IMG/VR virus record: IMGVR_UViG_3300031669_000155
Coordinates: 1 to 31,271 of that record
Direction: 5' to 3' (one strand)
Length of the DNA: 31,271 bases
Source: a virus
Made by a program: the position numbers and the translations under genes. Below are positions 23,905 to 29,648 of this stretch, in pieces (position 1 is the stretch's first letter; every line of letters starts with the position of its first letter). The notes beneath the pieces were generated by a model. The model saw only the letters and a program-made list of their open reading frames with translations. It made no database searches and was not told where the DNA came from.

Positions 23905-24487
23905 AATCTTTAATCCTAATAAATTCACAATGTAATTCTGTTTTAATAAGTTTTTCCCTGTAAATATCTCTTTCTGTATTTTTAGGCTTTTCATCAATTT
24001 CTATCGCTATTTTTATTTCTGGAATATATCCATCAAGAAAATACCCCAAACATTCATATTGTCTTACAATTTTTATGCCCATTTTTTGTTCAATAGCATC
24101 TAAAATCTTTTTTTCATTTCTACCAATACGAGGGCATATAATATCGCAAATCTTTTTAGCATATTCGAAAGAGGATTTTCTCATTTTTCCCTTTGTTTCT
24201 ATTGAAGGGCTTGGTCTTTTCTTCCCTTGCCAGTATTTTATAGGATTGCGTAATTTAGCCTGTTTCATTTTTTCTTTTGTCTCTTCTGAAAAAGGACTAC
24301 GCTTTTTACCCTTTCTAATACTACTTAATTTATCTTTTGTTTTTTGACTTACAGTTCTGCCTTTCGCCCAAGTATTTATACCTTTCATTGAAATATGAAG
24401 CTTGGCCTTATGTTCTTTAGATAAACTACGCCCTTTCATTGCGTTGCTAATTTTATTCTTATGTGATTTGGATAATTTTCTGCTCAT
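23897..24487 (-). CDS. NUMOD3 / Vsr-like homing endonuclease
   Basis: The first ~100 residues of this 196-aa protein are repeats of the NUMOD3 DNA-binding motif (SKSHKNKISNAMKGRSLSKE, SQKTKDKLSSIRKGKK, SEETKEKMKQAKLR). This module is found in homing endonucleases. The last ~75 residues (EKKILDAIEQKMGIKIVRQY, GYFLDGYIPEIKIAIEIDEK, RDIYREKLIKTELHCEFIRI) match the DUF559/Vsr-like (EDxHD) nuclease fold, with acidic residues in the D-x-Y-x-P...EIDE strands. Such enzymes cut target genes to spread their own locus. Starts by ATGA overlap with a micro-ORF and is coupled to the recombinase downstream. Strong A+T bias suggests foreign origin. Confidence 0.82.
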   Translation of the reverse strand: MSRKLSKSHKNKISNAMKGRSLSKEHKAKLHISMKGINTWAKGRTVSQKTKDKLSSIRKGKKRSPFSEETKEKMKQAKLRNPIKYWQGKKRPSPSIETKGKMRKSSFEYAKKICDIICPRIGRNEKKILDAIEQKMGIKIVRQYECLGYFLDGYIPEIKIAIEIDEKPKNTERDIYREKLIKTELHCEFIRIKDYD

Positions 24488-24510
24488 ACTGTTATTTTAT
24501 AAATTTTCAT
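24484..24510 (-). CDS. Micro-ORF MKIYKITV between methyltransferase and endonuclease
   Basis: Eight codons, joined by ATGA overlaps to the methyltransferase stop and the endonuclease start. The first seven residues are the same as in the micro-ORF at 25043-25078. It is part of the direct repeat flanking the methyltransferase gene and is likely a residue of insertion or duplication. Confidence 0.3.
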   Translation of the reverse strand: MKIYKITV

Positions 24511-24512
24511 AA
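24489..24512. repeat. 24-bp direct repeat, left copy
   Basis: An exact 24-bp repeat of 25057-25080. The pair flanks the methyltransferase gene (start-to-start distance 568 bp). Plus-strand sequence begins ctgttattttataa and ends tttcataa. Confidence 0.9.
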
Positions 24513-25046
24513 GGTTATATCATTTTCTACTTCATTACCCCAGACATCCCAGCCTTCTGTTTTTTGTCTTGCAAATAATTCAATTCTTGGAATATCCCCA
24601 AATAAATCAACTATCTTGTCTCTAAATACCTGTGGTTTCTCGCTATGTTTAGTCCTTCCCGTGCTTACGAAACTTGAAACACTGTTTGACTTAACAAGTG
24701 AATGAGCTTTACCCTTTACTGCGAGTAAACAAACTTCTTGATTGGACTTTGCATAGTAACCAATCCCGAAGAAAGGCGAGCCGTCTTTATTTGTCTTGAG
24801 CCAACTGAAACCCAATGTCTTGTATTTGAAACCCCAAGCCCTAATAACCTCTAATGCCTCTGGTAATTGCGGAAATGTCGCCCACATCATCAATACGCAA
24901 GTTTCGTCTGCTATATCTTGAATTGGTAACTTTTTAATTTCTTCAAGAGACATAGTTTTATATTGATGATTTACCCCCCCTTGTGGAACTCCACCATTTT
25001 GATAACTCCAAGGCGGATCTGCATATATTATTTGATATTTTTTCAT
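24507..25046 (-). CDS. MT-A70 family adenine methyltransferase
   Basis: This 179-aa protein starts with the MT-A70 catalytic motif KYQIIYADPPWSYQNGG (DPPW, N6-adenine methylation). Typical blocks follow: YKTMSLEEIKKLPIQDIAD, CVLMMWATFPQLPEALEVIRAWGFKY (SAM-binding fold), and SEKPQVFRDKIVDLFGDIPRIELFARQ. Phages use such enzymes to modify their DNA against restriction or to regulate packaging and transcription. No restriction partner is present nearby except the homing endonuclease downstream, which is not a typical partner. Its start and stop overlap micro-ORFs at 25043 and 24510, and it lies between 24-bp direct repeats. Confidence 0.9.
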   Translation of the reverse strand: MKKYQIIYADPPWSYQNGGVPQGGVNHQYKTMSLEEIKKLPIQDIADETCVLMMWATFPQLPEALEVIRAWGFKYKTLGFSWLKTNKDGSPFFGIGYYAKSNQEVCLLAVKGKAHSLVKSNSVSSFVSTGRTKHSEKPQVFRDKIVDLFGDIPRIELFARQKTEGWDVWGNEVENDITL

Positions 25047-25078
25047 AGTTTATTGCCTGTTATTTTATAAATTTTCAT
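25043..25078 (-). CDS. Micro-ORF MKIYKITGNKL before the methyltransferase
   Basis: Eleven codons, ending in a TGA that overlaps the methyltransferase ATG. It shares MKIYKIT with the micro-ORF downstream. It is possibly the stub of an original gene into which the methyltransferase was inserted. Confidence 0.3.
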   Translation of the reverse strand: MKIYKITGNKL

Positions 25079-25080
25079 AA
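25057..25080. repeat. 24-bp direct repeat, right copy
   Basis: Second copy of the repeat described at 24489-24512; identical over 24 bp and lying at the methyltransferase 5' side. Confidence 0.9.
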
Positions 25081-25114
25081 AATACTCTTGATAATGTGCT
25101 TTATGACGGCACAA

Positions 25115-25441
25115 TTAAAACCATTCTTCGTCAATACTTGGATGTAATTGTTGCCCACACTTTGAACAATAAAATATTTTTACTGGAGGCGAAATTGGTT
25201 TGTATAATCTTTGCCCTAATGGTGTTAAAGCACCTTTTAACCTATCGTGCCTAACCCCATCTTTGATAAAATGTTTTGCACAACCACCCTCTTCTCCTCC
25301 GTCATATGGCAAACAATCGGGGCAATCCTTATCATCAACCCCCAATCCCACTTCCTCTAAAACCTTATCGCCTATGTGTTCGCAATCTTCGTTTTGTTGA
25401 AAATTCTCGCAGGTGCATTTTTTAGTCCAATCTTTTTTCAT
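25115..25441 (-). CDS. Cys-rich zinc-ribbon-like protein
   Basis: This 108-aa protein has ten Cys and several His: CTCENFQQNEDCEH near the start, CPDCLPYDGGEEGGCAKHF in the middle, and CSKCGQQLHP near the end, the last being a zinc-ribbon knuckle. The family is not recognised; a nucleic-acid or protein-binding role is possible. It starts by ATGA overlap with the 51-aa gene upstream. Confidence 0.7.
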   Translation of the reverse strand: MKKDWTKKCTCENFQQNEDCEHIGDKVLEEVGLGVDDKDCPDCLPYDGGEEGGCAKHFIKDGVRHDRLKGALTPLGQRLYKPISPPVKIFYCSKCGQQLHPSIDEEWF

Positions 25442-25593
25442 ATTTTCCCTCTTAATTTATTAACTACTACTTCTGCTGTATCCATAATCTTCTGCAATTC
25501 TTTTATGGATATAACCTTTTCTAATGGCTCAAAGAAGTAAACTTTTTCGCCTTCGACCTCGTAATACTCTTTTGTAATGTTTGTTATTTTCAT
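25438..25593 (-). CDS. Small protein, 51 aa
   Basis: The ORF runs from ATG 25593 (MKITNITKEYYEVEGEKVYF) to a TGA overlapping the next ATG. AAGGAG lies 7 nt before the start and a promoter-like sequence lies just upstream. The C-terminal part is helical (SIKELQKIMDTAEVVV). The family is unknown. The ribosome site plus ATGA coupling support it as a real gene. Confidence 0.65.
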   Translation of the reverse strand: MKITNITKEYYEVEGEKVYFFEPLEKVISIKELQKIMDTAEVVVNKLRGKI

Positions 25594-25607
25594 ATCATTA
25601 CTCCTTA

Positions 25608-25636
25608 ATTATATATTATTTAATAATAAAATGCAA
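25608..25636 (-). promoter_or_regulatory. Candidate promoter within accessory operon
   Basis: Minus strand: TTGCAT (25636-25631), 17-nt spacer, TATAAT (25613-25608). Transcription would begin near the ribosome site of the 51-aa gene. The match is good, but the region is very AT-rich, so chance is possible. Confidence 0.5.
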
Positions 25637-25715
25637 GTGTTTTTAACCGATTTCTGTGGATATTGTAGGGTTTTTGTAAGCAGTTGCTACCTCCTATTAC
25701 TTCCGATAATAATCT

Positions 25716-26150
25716 TTATCTAAACATTAAATGTTGCTTTGCTTTAAACGCTTTTTTACAACCATCAATAAATGCTTGTGTTTTTCCCCTTACGTTTCCT
25801 ATATGACCGCCAAAGTCTAAATCATCAGGAATTTTTTTTATTAAAATCTCCAGTCTTTTGTAAATACGTTCTAACAATCTCCAATGAATATATCCACCGC
25901 AATCTGAATGAGATAATAATTTGTGTAATGGATTTGGTTTTAACACGCTCCACTTAAGCGGCAGCATGTTAATTACATCTGGTAAAAATTCCCCGCCCCA
26001 AAGCCCCTTCATTAATTCTAATGGCATACCTTCCCAAAACCCCTCCATTAATTCTAATGGTACATTTTCTAAAGATGCTATATATTTGCGCCACCTATGA
26101 AATGCCCCATATGCTCCGCGCCAAGCCTCGTGTGAAATACTTAAACCCAT
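25716..26150 (-). CDS. Conserved phage protein of unknown function (MGLxxSHxAW type)
   Basis: I chose ATG 26150, with GAGGGGGA 9 nt upstream, giving 144 aa. The frame is open to 26228 but the extra residues look non-coding. It begins GLSISHEAWRGAYGAFHRWR, a pattern I associate with an uncharacterised family in phages and their hosts. A HSDCGGYI segment lies in the middle and a helical C-terminus (RGKTQAFIDGCKKAFKAKQ) ends it. An internal duplication, PLELMEGFWEG followed by PLELMKGLWGG, lies near residues 35-58. Function unknown. Confidence 0.75.
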   Translation of the reverse strand: MGLSISHEAWRGAYGAFHRWRKYIASLENVPLELMEGFWEGMPLELMKGLWGGEFLPDVINMLPLKWSVLKPNPLHKLLSHSDCGGYIHWRLLERIYKRLEILIKKIPDDLDFGGHIGNVRGKTQAFIDGCKKAFKAKQHLMFR

Positions 26151-26171
26151 ATAATTAATTCCCCCTCTATA

Positions 26172-26193
26172 TCCGATAATAAAGTTTATCGGA
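26172..26193. other. 8-bp hairpin between coupled genes
   Basis: Perfect inverted repeat TCCGATAA / TTATCGGA with a 6-nt spacer. It lies between the stop of the 58-aa gene and the start region of the 144-aa gene. No T-run follows, so it may be an mRNA processing or stability element rather than a terminator. Confidence 0.45.
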
Positions 26194-26194
26194 G

Positions 26195-26371
26195 TTAGTG
26201 TTTGATACGTATTTCGGCTTTTATGCAATGGTAAGTTTCGTTAGTTGGGGAATTAGCCCCCGTTTCAAGATAATTCCCTTCCTTAAAAAAAGGACACACA
26301 CCAGCGTCCATCAAAATACCATCATCAGGATAGTATCTGCAGTTCTTGCAGATTATTTTTTTCTCGCTCAT
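26195..26371 (-). CDS. Small Cys-rich protein, 58 aa
   Basis: ATG 26371 follows GGAGG by 8 nt. The protein reads SEKKIICKNCRYYPDDG, then VCPFFKEGNY, and ends near a CIKAEIR segment. The CxxC...C...C spacing suggests a small zinc-binding knuckle of the kind common in phage accessory genes. It starts by ATGA overlap with the 17-codon ORF upstream. Confidence 0.7.
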   Translation of the reverse strand: MSEKKIICKNCRYYPDDGILMDAGVCPFFKEGNYLETGANSPTNETYHCIKAEIRIKH

Positions 26372-26421
26372 TTTACTGCCTCCGCCCAGACTAAACGGCT
26401 TATTAATTTTTCTTTATCCAT
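26368..26421 (-). CDS. 17-codon micro-ORF in coupled operon
   Basis: It reads MDKEKLISRLVWAEAVK. It starts by TAATG overlap with the 69-aa gene, ends by ATGA overlap with the 58-aa gene, and contains that gene's GGAGG site. It could be a true micropeptide or simply a coupling device. Confidence 0.4.
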   Translation of the reverse strand: MDKEKLISRLVWAEAVK

Positions 26422-26630
26422 TATTCGCCCCCACCTCGTCCATTTGTTATAAAACTGGAAATCAGTGTTTGTAAACTTTTTAAATATTTGATTGTATCCC
26501 AGCCTTCTATCTGGCATATTTTAAGATCTATTAAAATGTCATTTAATAGTTTTAGTCTCATTTGTTCACGAGCTAAATCATTTAACCTTTTGGGGGTATC
26601 TATATTTTTATCTAGCATTATACCCGTCAT
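26421..26630 (-). CDS. Small helical protein, 69 aa
   Basis: All-helical appearance (KRLNDLAREQMRLKLLNDIL, DTIKYLKSLQTLISSF) and a Gly-rich end. It starts by overlap (ATGA) with the 59-aa gene upstream. The family is not recognised. Confidence 0.6.
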   Translation of the reverse strand: MTGIMLDKNIDTPKRLNDLAREQMRLKLLNDILIDLKICQIEGWDTIKYLKSLQTLISSFITNGRGGGE

Positions 26631-26806
26631 TGTTTTAACTCTTTTAAAGAGAATTGTATACCCTTAAATTTTGCATTAATTATTTCTAGCCGTTGTTCAT
26701 CAGTATCAAATGTTGTAATCGCCAGCAATTTCCACTTCGCATAATCCAAAGCCTCTTTATACCCGATACTTTTCCAATCGCTAAAGGTTGTTTTAATCAT
26801 TATCAT
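26627..26806 (-). CDS. Small protein, 59 aa, first gene of accessory operon
   Basis: ATG 26806 is chosen because GGAG lies 7 nt upstream; a second ATG is two codons later. The sequence (IKTTFSDWKSIGYKEALDYA, then TTFDTDEQRLEIINAKF) is not recognised. It lies directly behind the promoter at 26849-26877 and is coupled to the 69-aa gene. Confidence 0.65.
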   Translation of the reverse strand: MIMIKTTFSDWKSIGYKEALDYAKWKLLAITTFDTDEQRLEIINAKFKGIQFSLKELKQ

Positions 26807-26848
26807 ATTTTTTCTCCTTAAAAACTATTATTATCACGATACAATATA

Positions 26849-26877
26849 ATAGTAGGCTATTTTATTGACCGTGTCAA
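26849..26877 (-). promoter_or_regulatory. Leftward promoter of the accessory operon
   Basis: Minus strand: TTGACA (26877-26872), 17-nt spacer, TACTAT (26854-26849). The start region TTGTATCGTGATAATAATAG and the following TTTTTAAGGAG resemble promoter copies 1 to 3 at 6-8 kb, so this operon is probably under the same control. Confidence 0.75.
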
Positions 26878-26880
26878 CAA

Positions 26881-27072
26881 TTATTCACTAAAATATCTAT
26901 TAAATTTTCTCCCGGACAATATTTTTGCGACGGAAAATAACGCTTTTTCTGACAATTCTTCTGCGGCTAACGCGCGATTTTCTCGCAAAAAGTTTCTAAA
27001 ATACCGCATATTTTCTTTTGAATCTAAACAAAACGCCGAAATTATATTAATTAAAACTATTTTTTGCTCCAT
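26881..27072 (-). CDS. Small helical protein, 63 aa
   Basis: Helical sequence (EQKIVLINIISAFCLDSKEN, RALAAEELSEKALFSVAKIL) of unknown family, with GAGGAG 9 nt upstream. It is the gene nearest the candidate origin and its ~118-nt leader contains the DnaA-box-like cluster. It could be an origin-linked regulator; this is inference from position only. Confidence 0.6.
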   Translation of the reverse strand: MEQKIVLINIISAFCLDSKENMRYFRNFLRENRALAAEELSEKALFSVAKILSGRKFNRYFSE

Positions 27073-27093
27073 TTTCTGTTTTCTCCTCTAAAG

Positions 27094-27227
27094 TTATCCC
27101 CAAACTATCCCCGTGTTATCCACAAGTGGAATTTTAAGCTATCCACAGGTGAAATTTTTAATTGTGCGTTTTTTAATTTACAAACACACAAATAAAATTA
27201 TAGCATATTATTTATTGTTGTCAACAA
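27094..27227. other. Candidate replication origin: phased DnaA-like boxes and AT-rich stretch
   Basis: Four TTATCCACA-like 9-mers lie on the plus strand: TTATCCCCA (27094), CTATCCCCG (27105), TTATCCACA (27116, perfect) and CTATCCACA (27139). The first three are exactly 11 bp apart and the fourth is 23 bp further. An 80-bp stretch very rich in A+T follows (27150-27230), which could be the unwinding element. The phage has its own primase-polymerase and helicases but no visible DnaA, so host DnaA would be used. Confidence 0.5.
27197..27224 (-). promoter_or_regulatory. Leftward promoter across the candidate origin
   Basis: Minus strand: TTGACA (27224-27219), 16-nt spacer, extended -10 TGCTATAAT (27202-27197). 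The -35 lies in the 19-bp palindrome TTATTGTTGACAACAATAA. The transcript would run through the DnaA-like boxes before the 63-aa gene. Confidence 0.75.
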
Positions 27228-28068
27228 TAAAAAGCCGGTACGTACCGGCTCCACGCTAGCCCCCGCCCACAGCGGCTTTTACGAAAAAATTAGAATTAAA
27301 AAGCCGGTACGTACCGGCATTGCAGCACTGGCGCGGCTTTCAAATTTTAGAGGCTTGAAAACCGCACGCAGGGCTTCGTTCAAGAGGCTATAGCATTTCA
27401 AAAGCCGGTACGTACCGGCATTGCAGCACTGGCGCGGGTTTTGGATTTTTTGTCCCAAACTCCGCTATAGGCGCGGGTTTCCAAAGGGGGGTATTTTAGA
27501 TTTCTGATAGTCAGCGCTGGCGCGGGCTGGAGCGGCATTTTGGCGCTTTTTTCGGACACGAAGCCGGTATATACTGGCTTCACGGAATGGCACAGTGGGC
27601 GCGGCTTTCCAGAGTTTCAAAAATGGTAAAAGCCGGTATAAGCCAGTATATACTGGCTTCAGCAATGCCAGCACTGGCGCACCATACACACCCCTCTTAC
27701 ACATCTACCCTTATAAATTGATAGTAAATATAATGTAGTAAGTCAAGACGTATGTGGGAGGCACGACAGTGCGCGCGCGTACGCGCGTACGCACACACGT
27801 GGGGTTAAAATCGGGGCAAATGTGTAAAATGGCTGAAATCCCGCAGTGGGCGTGGCTTGTGGAAGCCGGTATATACTGGCTTTTCGTTTTTGGTACCGGC
27901 TTCGAAGTCTGAAATCCTTTACCGGTGTGGCTTTGAGTGCGCCGGTACGTACCGGCATTCCACTAAAAACACGAAAACCGCCCGAAAGCTGCGTTATCAT
28001 TGACTTTCAAAGGGCGGGGCGCTTAAAAACCTTTCCCAGCCCGCTTTTACGCGCAAAACACGTAAAAG
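27228..28068. repeat. Non-coding region with seven GCCGGTAC/TATAC palindromes
   Basis: About 840 bp without a convincing gene. It holds palindromes centred on GCCGGTACGTACCGGC (27233-27250, 27303-27318, 27404-27419, 27941-27956). Related ones centred on AAGCCAGTATATACTGGCTT lie at 27561-27580, 27640-27659 and 27863-27882. Copies 2 and 3 are identical over 38 bp and lie 101 bp apart. GGCGCGG-TTTC motifs are interspersed (27330, 27431, 27470, 27519, 27598). A 33-bp alternating purine-pyrimidine run is at 27769-27801. Short ORFs here translate the palindromes (PVRTG, PVYTG) and look spurious. Confidence 0.85.
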
Positions 28069-28097
28069 TAGAAAATCAACACAAAAAAAACTATACT
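28069..28097 (+). promoter_or_regulatory. Candidate promoter before structural gene
   Basis: TAGAAA (28069-28074), 17-nt spacer, TATACT (28092-28097). The ATG at 28105 lies 8 nt after the -10, matching the leaderless arrangement of the helicase and holin genes. The -35 is only 4 of 6. Confidence 0.4.
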
Positions 28098-28104
28098 TCG
28101 CTAA

Positions 28105-28818
28105 ATGATAAATGTCAACACGAAAATGTTAAAAATTTTAGAGTCGCAACTAAAAGCGTTTAAGATCCGCGCGTTCCCCTTTGCTACTCAGCAGACTGTG
28201 AATAACGCGGCGTTTAAAACGCGTAGTGAGGCGCAAGAGAACATACGCAATTTTTTTATAAATAGAAATAAATTTACTGAGCGCTCGATTAGAGTGGATA
28301 AGACGAGGTCATTGGACGTTAATCAACAAATTTCTCGGGTCGGTTCGATAGCGGATTACATGAGGGCGCAGGAGAACGGCGCTACGCTCTCAAAACGTGG
28401 GGGGGTAGGTATACCTATACCCACATCGTTTGCGAGCGGTGAGGGGGAAAATACGCGCCCTAGGAGGCGATTACCCCGCGGGGCTAATAAACTCTCTGCA
28501 ATTAGATTGTCCAACCGCAGCCGCGCATTTGGATCTAAAAAGCAGGCGGCAGCTGTGGCAGTAAAGCAGGCGGTGAAAAGCGGGAATAAATTTGTGTACA
28601 TGGAGTTGCAAAAGACGCGCGGAATATATAAACTCGTGGGGACGAAGAGAAATCTTAAAATAAAAATGGTCTACGATTTAACGCGGCCGTCAGTAATTAT
28701 TCATGCAAAACCGTGGTTGTTACCGGCAGCAGAGAGCGTAGGAAAGCAATTGCCGGAAATCTATTTTAAGGCATTAAAACAACAGCTTGAAAGGCACGGG
28801 CTGCTAAAGAACATATAG
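28105..28818 (+). CDS. Phage minor structural protein (neck/tail type)
   Basis: This 237-aa protein has an N-terminal TVNNAAFKTRSEAQENIRNF segment and RNKFTERSIRVDK. The characteristic block VGSIADYMRAQENGATLSKR then GGVGIPIPTSFASGE follows, which I associate with an uncharacterised phage structural protein found near terminase genes. A basic middle (RPRRRLPRGANKLSAIRLSN) and a C-terminal YFKALKQQLERHG helix complete it. A neck or tail-completion role is likely but not shown. No ribosome-binding site precedes the ATG at 28105; an alternative ATG is at 28126. Confidence 0.65.
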   Translation: MINVNTKMLKILESQLKAFKIRAFPFATQQTVNNAAFKTRSEAQENIRNFFINRNKFTERSIRVDKTRSLDVNQQISRVGSIADYMRAQENGATLSKRGGVGIPIPTSFASGEGENTRPRRRLPRGANKLSAIRLSNRSRAFGSKKQAAAVAVKQAVKSGNKFVYMELQKTRGIYKLVGTKRNLKIKMVYDLTRPSVIIHAKPWLLPAAESVGKQLPEIYFKALKQQLERHGLLKNI

Positions 28819-29050
28819 GCGCGGCTTTCAAGAGACGTACCTCGGAAAGCCGTATCTAGTAAAGGTTTCAAAGGCGCATAAACAAAGGGTTTCAAGGGTA
28901 GCTTCTGGAGCCCGTAACGGCAAAGGGTTTCAAATACCATACTTAAAAAAGGCGCCTCTTGAAAGGTACTGTGGGCGCGGGTTTCGGGGCGCCATTTTGA
29001 TGTAAAGACTGCGAGCCTCGCGCGATATATGAATTTTGGAAATGAATAGC

Positions 29051-29647
29051 ATGGCTGGAAAAAAAGTAGTTACACAAACCGCATTTTCAAAAATCGCCGG
29101 GGTTACATCCGCCTCGATTTCGAAAGCAATTCTTGCGGGTTTAGCCCCCGCGCTTGTTGGGCGCAAAATTGACGCCGGACATCCGACCGCGTTAAAATAT
29201 ATGGCGCGCCAAAAAGCGTTGGCGAATTTAAAAAAAGAAACGGACGCCATTGGAGACGCTCCGCGCGACATTTCAAAAGTCGAAAAGTATTTAGAGCTAA
29301 CACTGCGCGAGATTTTAGAAGCATTTGGAACAGATGTGGAGTTTTTAGATTGGTTAAAGTCAGTCAAACAGTTAGAAGAAATCCGGGAGAAGCGAATTAA
29401 AAACGAGGTTACATTGGGCAATTTAATCTCACGTGATTATGTTCGAACGCATGTTTTTTCATTAATTGAAACGGCAAACGTCCGGCTGTTAAATGATTCG
29501 CCGCGCACAATAACTGCCCGTATTTTGGAAGCGAAGGAATCGGGCGAGTCACGCGAAAAAATAGAAAAGTTAGTTTGCGATTTAATCAGCGTGCAGCTGA
29601 AAGGTATTAAATTACGCGCGCGCCGGGCGCTACAGGAAAAGACATAG
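29051..29647 (+). CDS. Terminase small subunit
   Basis: This 198-aa protein lies directly upstream of the large terminase. It begins with a helix-turn-helix-like part (TQTAFSKIAGVTSASISKAI) and PALVGRKIDAGHPTALKYM, like Nu1-type small terminases that recognise the packaging site. A helical middle (EKYLELTLREILEAFGTDVE) and C-terminal coiled region follow. Several in-frame starts exist (TTG 29036, ATG 29042, ATG 29051). I favour 29051 because GGA lies 10 nt before it, but this is not certain. The stop is 1 nt from the large terminase ATG. Confidence 0.8.
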   Translation: MAGKKVVTQTAFSKIAGVTSASISKAILAGLAPALVGRKIDAGHPTALKYMARQKALANLKKETDAIGDAPRDISKVEKYLELTLREILEAFGTDVEFLDWLKSVKQLEEIREKRIKNEVTLGNLISRDYVRTHVFSLIETANVRLLNDSPRTITARILEAKESGESREKIEKLVCDLISVQLKGIKLRARRALQEKT

Positions 29648-29648
29648 C

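Noticed and set aside
22918-25046. A complete IS607 transposon or TnpB/omega-RNA system
   Set aside because: No TnpB-like RuvC or zinc-finger protein and no recognisable element ends; only the recombinase part is similar.
24507-25046. Restriction-modification system with the MT-A70 enzyme
   Set aside because: The only nuclease nearby has NUMOD3 repeats and a Vsr-like domain, typical of homing endonucleases rather than restriction enzymes.
27398-28163. Short ORFs on both strands containing PVRTG/PVYTG peptides
   Set aside because: The peptides are translations of the DNA palindromes; there is no coding bias, no ribosome sites and the frames conflict.
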